Source of the DNA: Campylobacterales bacterium
GTDB taxonomy: Bacteria > Campylobacterota > Campylobacteria > Campylobacterales > JAADDG01
NCBI GenBank assembly: GCA_027009865.1
Contig: JALVCR010000245.1
Span: forward strand, 1-8,143
Length of the DNA stretch: 8,143 bases
Direction of reading: 5' to 3'
The notes beneath the pieces were generated by a model. That model was not told where the DNA came from, did no database searches, and was given only the letters and a program-made list of their open reading frames with translations. Shown in pieces: positions 1 to 4,640 of this stretch; position 1 is the first letter of the stretch; the number at the start of each line of letters is the position of its first letter. Made by a program: the position numbers and the translations under genes.

Positions 1-259
1 AGCGGGAGATCTTTTTTTAACGGCAAGCAGTAGACTATCAAGAAACTATAGAGTCGGATATGCTTTGGCAAAAGGGAAAAGTTTAAAAGAGATTTTAGAA
101 GAGCTAAAAGAGGTTGCAGAAGGAGTGCCCACAGCCGACGCGCTCATAAAAATAGCAAAAAAAAGAGACATCTACACTCCGATAGCCTCTGAAGTTTGGG
201 AGATTTTAAGAGGCAAATCCCCTCAAAAAAGCTTGGAAAAACTGTTAGAGAATAGATGA
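1..259 (+). CDS. gpsA: Glycerol-3-phosphate dehydrogenase [NAD(P)+], C-terminal end (5' truncated)
   Basis: This is the last 85 residues of GpsA, the cytoplasmic enzyme that reduces dihydroxyacetone phosphate to sn-glycerol 3-phosphate for phospholipid synthesis. The open frame enters from the window edge (first full codon at base 2), so the true start lies outside. Directly visible are the C-terminal domain signature GDLFLTASS followed by SRNYRVG, which contains the conserved substrate-phosphate-binding arginine region, and the later EGVPTA motif (family pattern EGxxTA). The length after SRNYRVG suits a normal C-terminus. A TTG at base 65 could be mistaken for a start, but the homology continues upstream to the edge, so it is internal. 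The stop TGA overlaps the ATG of the next gene by 4 nt (ATGA at 256-259). This links phospholipid precursor supply to the envelope-sugar genes downstream, at least in expression. Confidence 0.95.
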   Translation, partial: AGDLFLTASSRLSRNYRVGYALAKGKSLKEILEELKEVAEGVPTADALIKIAKKRDIYTPIASEVWEILRGKSPQKSLEKLLENR

Positions 260-1299
260 GAATTTTAATAATTAAATTTAGAAATATCGGGGATGTCCTT
301 TTGTCAACTCCGCTTATAAAGAATCTCAAGCTAAACTATCCCTCCTCTTTGATAGATTTTGCCCTAAATGAAGAGACAAAAGAGATGATAGAGGATAATT
401 TGGATATTAATGAAATACTCTCTTACAAAAGAGATAAAATAAAATCTCTCCCTTTTTTCAAAAGAGCTTTATATGAACTGAAATTTGCAAAAAAGATAAG
501 AGATAAAAAGTATGATATAGTGATAAACTTAACAGAAGGAGAGAGAGGGGCATTTTACGCTCTCTTTAGCGGGGCAAAAATTAGAGTTGGAATACCTCCA
601 AAAAAGGGTATTTTAAAAAACGCCTATACCCATGCCCTGCCAAAACCTTGGAGCAAACATATATGCGAAGCTTCGCTTGATGCTTTAGATGCTTTGGGAT
701 TAAAAAAATTTGAAACAAAAGTTTACGTCTTTTCCAATAAAGAGAGCAGATATGAAAATTTTATACATATTCATCCCGTCTCACGATGGATGTTTAAATG
801 CGTAAAAGATGAGATAATGGCAAAAATCATAGATTTTTTAGAGCTTGATTTAAAAGAGAGAGTCATCCTAACAGCAGCGCCCCAAAAAAAGGAGATAGAT
901 AAAATAAACTCGATTCTATCCCTTTGCAAAAGCTCCCCTATAAATCTATCGGGAAAGCTCTCTTTAAAAGAGACTATAGCTTTAAACAAAAAAGCTAAAC
1001 TGTTTATAGGAGTCGATACGGCAATTATGCATATAGCAGCCGCAAACAACATTCCAACAATAGCATTTTTTGGTCCAAGCTCTTCTAAAAACTGGGGTCC
1101 TTGGGATAATGAGGAGCAAAAAAACAGATATCTTTTAAATAAAGGAATACAAAGATCTAAAAATCATACGGTAATTCAGAAAAATTGGGATTGCATCCCT
1201 TGCCAAAAAGACGGATGCAACGGAAGCAAAATCAGCGATTGTCTTATGGATTTTGATTTTGATTTAATAAAAGAGGAGATATTAAAGAGATTAAGATGA
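256..1299 (+). CDS. Glycosyltransferase family 9, heptosyltransferase III-like (LPS core)
   Basis: This 347-residue GT9 enzyme is expected to transfer heptose from ADP-heptose to the lipid A-core acceptor on the cytoplasmic face of the inner membrane. The N-terminal domain opens with the GT9 pattern IGDVLLSTPL; Asp13 sits where the catalytic aspartate of WaaC lies. The second domain has HPVSRWMFKC (residues about 173-182), a block I associate with the HepIII/RfaQ subfamily, then the donor-site motif GVDTAIMHIAAA with Asp254, and FFGPSS after it. Near the C-terminus four cysteines (313, 316, 321, 329) form CxxC-x4-C-x7-C. Length is normal and the protein appears complete. The ATG overlaps the gpsA stop (ATGA), and its own stop overlaps the next ATG the same way. 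The GT9 family assignment is firm. The exact linkage, and whether the sugar is heptose, are inferred; waaQ/rfaQ would be the nearest name, but I leave the symbol blank. Confidence 0.9.
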   Translation: MRILIIKFRNIGDVLLSTPLIKNLKLNYPSSLIDFALNEETKEMIEDNLDINEILSYKRDKIKSLPFFKRALYELKFAKKIRDKKYDIVINLTEGERGAFYALFSGAKIRVGIPPKKGILKNAYTHALPKPWSKHICEASLDALDALGLKKFETKVYVFSNKESRYENFIHIHPVSRWMFKCVKDEIMAKIIDFLELDLKERVILTAAPQKKEIDKINSILSLCKSSPINLSGKLSLKETIALNKKAKLFIGVDTAIMHIAAANNIPTIAFFGPSSSKNWGPWDNEEQKNRYLLNKGIQRSKNHTVIQKNWDCIPCQKDGCNGSKISDCLMDFDFDLIKEEILKRLR

Positions 1300-2354
1300 A
1301 TATTTTGGAACTTGAATACTCGCTTGGATGGGGAGGACAGGAGAAAAGAACGATAAGGCTTATTAATAATTTGGACAAAGAGTTTAAAGTATTCTATATC
1401 GTTAGACCAAACTCCGATCTTTATAAAAGAAAAGAAGAGATTAATGCCGATGTAATCCCTTTTGAGCTAAACCCTATATATAATCCAAAAACGATATTTT
1501 CTCTTGTAAATTTCATTAAAAAAAATAATATAAAAATAATCTCTACACATTCTGGAAAAGATGCATGGCTTGGGAATATTTTGGGAAAATTAACTAAAGC
1601 CAAAGTAGTTAGAACAAGACATCTTCTAACGCCAAATAAAAGCCCTCTATCTTACAATCTAAGCGATAAAGTTGTGTGCGTAAGCAAAAAAGTAGAAGAA
1701 AATTTAAAAAAGCTTGGCGTAAAAGAGGAGAAATTAACTACAATCTATACGGGAATAGATACTGAAAAATTTAAACCAAACTCTCTTAAAAAACTAAGAA
1801 AAGAGTTCAATATAGACGATGAAACCGTTTTAATAGGAATAGTAGCCGTCCTTAGAAACGCAAAAAGACATATAGACTTGATAGAGGCGATAGAGAGATT
1901 AAAAAATGAAAATATCAAACTAATGATAATCGGAAGCGGTCCTCAGGAAGAGAAGCTAAAGAGAATTATCAAAGATAAAAACCTACAAAATAAGATAGTA
2001 ATGACCGGCCATAGAGAAGATATATCGGAAATTTTAAGCGATCTTGATATTTTTTGCCTTCCATCAAGCATGGAGGCTTTGGGAACTTCCATTTTGGAAG
2101 CCTCCGCATGCTCTGTGCCGGTAGTAGCAAGCAAGGTTGGAGGGATAGTTGAGTGTGTTAGAGAGGATAAAAACGGACTTCTTTTTGAGCCCAGAAATAT
2201 AGACGATTTAACACAAAAGTTAAAAAAATTAATTACAGATAAAAACTCTCGTCTTTTTTACAAAAAAAATGCAAGAATTTTTATTGAGAATAATTTCTCG
2301 GTAAAAAAAATGGTAGAATTAACCCAAAATCTTTATAGAGAGATTATAAAATGA
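1296..2354 (+). CDS. Glycosyltransferase family 4 (GT-B fold), LPS/glycan synthesis
   Basis: This 352-residue retaining GT-B glycosyltransferase probably adds a hexose or related sugar to the LPS core or another envelope glycan from a nucleotide-sugar donor. The N-terminal domain begins with a glycine-rich acceptor loop (GWGGQEKRT, residues 11-19). The linker region carries YTGIDTEKFKP, the usual GT4 hinge. The C-terminal domain has IGIVAVLRNAKRH, the IIGSGPQEEKL donor-site block, and the diagnostic E-x7-E pair Glu260/Glu268 within SSMEALGTSILEAS, followed by VPVVASKVGG. No signal peptide or membrane segment is seen, so it is cytoplasmic or peripheral. The start ATG overlaps the previous stop by 4 nt; AAAGAG six bases upstream may serve as a weak ribosome binding site. 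The stop again overlaps the next start (ATGA at 2351-2354). The family is secure; donor and acceptor sugars cannot be read from the sequence. Confidence 0.92.
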   Translation: MNILELEYSLGWGGQEKRTIRLINNLDKEFKVFYIVRPNSDLYKRKEEINADVIPFELNPIYNPKTIFSLVNFIKKNNIKIISTHSGKDAWLGNILGKLTKAKVVRTRHLLTPNKSPLSYNLSDKVVCVSKKVEENLKKLGVKEEKLTTIYTGIDTEKFKPNSLKKLRKEFNIDDETVLIGIVAVLRNAKRHIDLIEAIERLKNENIKLMIIGSGPQEEKLKRIIKDKNLQNKIVMTGHREDISEILSDLDIFCLPSSMEALGTSILEASACSVPVVASKVGGIVECVREDKNGLLFEPRNIDDLTQKLKKLITDKNSRLFYKKNARIFIENNFSVKKMVELTQNLYREIIK

Positions 2355-3118
2355 ACGTTCCTGTTTTGATGTATCACCATGTATTGCCAAAAGCTGGTTT
2401 TATAACAAGCTCGATAAAGCAGTTTGACGCTCAAATGAGATTTTTAGCAGAAAACGGATATAAAACCCTAACAAGCGAAGAGTTTTATCTATTCAAAAAG
2501 AAAAAATTAAAAATTCCCCATAAATCGGTAATGATAACTTTCGATGACGGCTGGAAAGATAACTATGTTTATGCCTATCCGATTTTAAAAAAATATAATT
2601 TGAAAGCTACGCTTTTTATAGTAACAAACTGGATAGAAGAGGCAAGCAAAAAAAAGGGAGAGTTCGATCCGGGCGCTATCAATCATGGAAAATGCAAAAC
2701 CGAAATAGCCGTATATCCGGAAAAGGTTGTTTTAAACTGGAAAGAGATAGAAGAGATGAGCGATGTTTTTGATTATCATTCCCATACTCACACCCACAGA
2801 GACGGATATTTTAAAAGATGCACCTGGAATGAGGAGTTTCCTCTAACCAAAGAGGTGATGAAAAAAAGGCTTGGAATAGATGATAAACATCTATGCTGGC
2901 CGAGAGGCTATTATGATGAAGATTTGATAGAAGAAGCTAAAAGACATGGATTTGAAATATTTTATACAATAGAGAGAGGACTTAACAGAGCCAACAGAAA
3001 ATTAGATCATATCAAAAGAATAGCGGCTAAAAAAGATGAAAAATGGCTAAATAAAACACTAAAAATCTTCTCAAACGAAGTTACTGGAAAGCTCTATTCG
3101 ATAATAAAGCCAAGATAG
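2351..3118 (+). CDS. Polysaccharide deacetylase (CE4/NodB-like), no signal peptide
   Basis: This 255-residue protein has the carbohydrate esterase 4 (NodB homology) core and is a predicted metal-dependent N-deacetylase of an acetamido sugar. Visible motifs are the N-terminal VLMYHHV typical of PgaB/YadE-type members; TFDDG at residues 63-67, with the two catalytic/metal aspartates D65 and D66; and the histidine motif HSHTHTH (143-149), which satisfies H-[ST]-x-[ST]-H in two overlapping registers. WPRGYYDEDLIEEA near residue 180-195 corresponds to motif 3 (often WPYGxY; here Arg replaces Tyr). There is a roughly 40-residue insertion between TFDDG and the His motif. A clear LxH motif 4 is not seen. 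The N-terminus is not hydrophobic enough for secretion, unlike peptidoglycan or PNAG deacetylases, so it probably works in the cytoplasm on a lipid-linked core intermediate. It lies inside the glycosyltransferase operon with a 4-nt upstream overlap. The fold is confident; the substrate is inferred from context. Confidence 0.9.
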   Translation: MNVPVLMYHHVLPKAGFITSSIKQFDAQMRFLAENGYKTLTSEEFYLFKKKKLKIPHKSVMITFDDGWKDNYVYAYPILKKYNLKATLFIVTNWIEEASKKKGEFDPGAINHGKCKTEIAVYPEKVVLNWKEIEEMSDVFDYHSHTHTHRDGYFKRCTWNEEFPLTKEVMKKRLGIDDKHLCWPRGYYDEDLIEEAKRHGFEIFYTIERGLNRANRKLDHIKRIAAKKDEKWLNKTLKIFSNEVTGKLYSIIKPR

Positions 3119-3121
3119 GGT

Positions 3122-4204
3122 ATGAAAAAACTCCTCTTTATAACGGATCTTTTTAAAAATAAAAATCATAACGCAATAGAGGGGATTTTCAACGGATATT
3201 TAAAAGAGTTTTTTGAGATAGATTTGATATTTTTTGATCAAAAAGCAAAAGATATTGACAAAATCCAAAATAAAATTATTTTTCCTTATAAACTTAAAAA
3301 CAGAATCAGAAAAAATCTAAATAAAAAATATGATATCGTAATAGTTAGAAACAGATTTGATATCTTAAAACAGTTTTTAGAAAACAAAGATTACAAACTT
3401 GGCTTTCAGCTCTCTTTCCCTCATACCTTTAGAAGATATTATGAAGCAAAAATCACAAAAAAGGCTCTCTTTAGGAAAAAGATAGAGTTTGAAATAAAAG
3501 ATTTTTTACAAAAAAGAGATCTAAAAAAGTGCGATTTCTTTCTTCCCATATCTGAGAGTATGTATAATATTTTCTATTATGATTTAAAAATTCCATATTT
3601 TCCATTGCCGCTTGGAATAGATCCTAAAAATGAAATAGAGAAAAAGCCAAAAAAAGAGAAAACCTTAAAATTTATCTATATAGGAACCATAGACAGATTA
3701 AGAGAGTTTGAAACAATATTTAAAGCGTTTTTGGAGATAAAAGGCGATTTTATTTTGGAAATATATACTCCAAATTTTAAATATGCAAATAATATTTTAA
3801 ATAATCTAACAAAAAATCAAAAAAAAATAAAAATATACCCTCCGATAGAAAGAGAAAAACTTCTAAAAAAACTTCCTTTATATGACGTGGGAATCTCTTT
3901 GATTCCTGAGAGTATTTTATATCTAATATCCTCTCCAACCAAGATTATGGAGTATTACGAAGCTAAAATTCCCTCTCTTATGAGCAAAATTCCAGAATGC
4001 ATGGAGATATTTTGCGATAAAGATGATGGATGGATATGCAATTTTAATAAAGATGAGATAAAGAAAAAGATAAAAGAGATACTCCCCACCCCAAAAGAAG
4101 AAATTTCAAATATGGGAGAGAGAGGATTTAAAAAACTTCTCTTAAAAAGAAATTATCAAAAAATATCGCAAGAGTTTTATCAATTTATTTTGAATTTACC
4201 TTAA
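3122..4204 (+). CDS. Divergent GT4-like glycosyltransferase
   Basis: This 360-residue predicted GT-B glycosyltransferase is the last gene of the + strand operon. Evidence is weaker than for the upstream GT4. The N-terminal half is lysine-rich with KKYDIVIVRNR and CDFFLPISES, typical of acceptor-domain strands. Then comes the hinge PLPLGIDPKN, the start of the donor domain (LKFIYIGTIDRLREFE), and the late block SSPTKIMEYYEAKIPSLMS, equivalent to the nucleotide-sugar site of GT4 enzymes. In that block the second glutamate of E-x7-E is present (MEYYEA), but the first is not in the expected place. No membrane segment is seen. The ATG is 3 nt after the previous stop, with no good Shine-Dalgarno sequence, so translation is likely coupled to the upstream gene. 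It ends only 6 nt from the convergent higA stop. Likely role: a further sugar addition to the same LPS/LOS or capsule-like glycan. Family assignment is moderate; substrate unknown. Confidence 0.78.
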   Translation: MKKLLFITDLFKNKNHNAIEGIFNGYLKEFFEIDLIFFDQKAKDIDKIQNKIIFPYKLKNRIRKNLNKKYDIVIVRNRFDILKQFLENKDYKLGFQLSFPHTFRRYYEAKITKKALFRKKIEFEIKDFLQKRDLKKCDFFLPISESMYNIFYYDLKIPYFPLPLGIDPKNEIEKKPKKEKTLKFIYIGTIDRLREFETIFKAFLEIKGDFILEIYTPNFKYANNILNNLTKNQKKIKIYPPIEREKLLKKLPLYDVGISLIPESILYLISSPTKIMEYYEAKIPSLMSKIPECMEIFCDKDDGWICNFNKDEIKKKIKEILPTPKEEISNMGERGFKKLLLKRNYQKISQEFYQFILNLP

Positions 4205-4210
4205 ATATTT

Positions 4211-4420
4211 TTATGCTATTTCTTTAATAGGCTCAATAGATTCTATCAAACTCTTTTTAAGAACTTTATAAAGATCATAACTATTTTGTAAATTAAGCCA
4301 AAGCTCAGGCGATGTTCCAAAATATTTTGCCAATTTTGTTTGTGTAATACCCATCGGCTCTAAAAACTCCTCTTTTAAAATCTCTCCAGGATGTGTAGGC
4401 TCTCTTTGCAACTCTATCAT
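4211..4420 (-). pseudogene. higA: HigA-family antitoxin with the helix-turn-helix largely deleted
   Basis: This 69-codon frame starts with the hallmark N-terminus of HigA/VapI antitoxins (REPTHPGEILKEEF, then MGITQTKLAK) and ends with the equally typical FGTSPELWLNLQNSYDLYK. In full-length members (about 95-105 residues) roughly 30 residues lie between these blocks: the rest of the XRE helix-turn-helix, with its recognition helix, up to a second LAK-FG motif. Here TKLAK (to Lys32) runs straight into YFGTSPE. The simplest reading is an in-frame deletion between KLAK and RLAKYFG, which resemble each other. HigA normally neutralises the HigB mRNA interferase and represses its own operon. This version probably cannot bind the operator, though both ends that could contact a toxin partly remain. 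AAGGAAG lies upstream of the ATG as a good ribosome binding site, and the 18-nt gap to the toxin remnant is normal. I call it a decayed gene; a shortened functional peptide cannot be excluded. Confidence 0.82.
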
Positions 4421-4438
4421 AATAACTTCCTTTTTAAA
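4421..4438 (-). promoter_or_regulatory. Ribosome binding site of higA in the higB-higA gap
   Basis: The 18-nt gap between the higB stop and the higA ATG contains AAGGAAG on the - strand about 4-5 nt before the start codon, a strong Shine-Dalgarno match. The toxin start has no such site, so the antitoxin was built to be translated much more efficiently. Confidence 0.65.
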
Positions 4439-4561
4439 TTAGTGATAATCTACTATTTTTACATTATAAGCATTACTATCTTGAATATTTGACGGTATTT
4501 TTCTGCTTTTTCCTGTTATATAAAATTTTTCTGTCATTTTATCTTGGAAACTTTTAATCAT
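4439..4561 (-). pseudogene. higB: HigB-family toxin remnant (40 codons, middle deleted in frame)
   Basis: A 40-codon open frame sits immediately upstream of the antitoxin remnant, in the place and order expected for higB (toxin first). Its first about 27 residues begin MIKSFQDKMTEKF and continue through GKSRKIPSNIQ. Its end, DSNAYNVKIVDYH, is almost identical to the standard C-terminus of HigB/RelE-type toxins (...AYxVEIVDYH). Full-length relatives are about 92 residues. About 52 residues are missing between NIQ and DSN (junction near 4478-4489), including the GDRxGQYSIRIN and QWRICF core that carries the ribosome-dependent RNase residues. The deletion keeps the frame and the natural stop TAA. 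The product cannot be an active mRNA interferase as I know the family. It is short enough to be missed by most gene callers. The alignment is from memory of the family; the two ends match too well for chance. Confidence 0.78.
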
Positions 4562-4588
4562 ATAACAATATGACACATTCTGTTATAT
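4560..4588. promoter_or_regulatory. 8+8 bp inverted repeat, candidate HigA operator
   Basis: ATATAACA (4560-4567) and TGTTATAT (4581-4588) form a perfect inverted repeat with a 13-nt spacer. It covers the -10 element, most of the promoter spacer and the first base(s) of the higB start. HigA/HigBA complexes are known to autorepress by binding palindromes over their own promoter, and this is exactly such a position. A third half-site, TGTTATATA, occurs at 4514-4522 inside higB. With the recognition helix of the adjacent HigA missing, the site is probably orphaned or read by another HigA copy in the genome. Confidence 0.5.
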
Positions 4589-4595
4589 ATGTCAA
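4567..4595 (-). promoter_or_regulatory. Predicted sigma70-type promoter of the higBA remnant
   Basis: On the - strand a perfect -35 hexamer TTGACA (4595-4590) is followed after exactly 17 nt by CATATT (4572-4567). CATATT matches TATAAT at four of six positions and is preceded by TG-n, an extended -10. The predicted transcription start is about base 4560, inside or next to the higB ATG (4561-4559). It is the only promoter in the window I can support; those of the two long transcription units lie outside. It is a prediction from motif and spacing only. Confidence 0.6.
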
Positions 4596-4640
4596 CAACT
4601 AAAAGGAATATTTTCTACCCTAAAGAAGAGATTTCCTAAC

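Noticed and set aside
65..67. TTG as a start of a separate 64-residue gene
   Set aside because: The same frame continues upstream to the window edge with GpsA motifs (GDLFLTASS, SRNYRVG), so it is an internal leucine codon.
771..1052. 93-codon open frame on the - strand
   Set aside because: It lies wholly inside the GT9 gene, antisense to conserved motifs including GVDTA, and shows no family pattern. The same holds for the other overlapping frames at 1421-1603, 1943-2134, 4788-5030, 6235-6548, 6604-7078, 7254-7547 and 7712-7918.
4514..4522. Third TGTTATATA copy as an independent operator
   Set aside because: It lies in the higB coding remnant (Tyr-Ile-Thr codons), lacks a close partner half-site, and such AT-rich octamers are common here. 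I mention it only with the main palindrome.
4601..4637. Possible pbp1A terminator: AGGAA (4637-4633 on the - strand) pairing with TTCCT (4608-4604), followed by TTTT
   Set aside because: The stem is only 5 bp with a loop of 24 nt, apart from a weak 4-bp inner pairing. It is too weak to call, though it is the best candidate downstream of pbp1A.
4421..4640. Small RNA, tRNA or att site in the gap between higA and pbp1A
   Set aside because: The gap is explained by the higB remnant, its promoter and a short spacer. No cloverleaf, no direct repeat of attachment-site type and no stable hairpin were seen.
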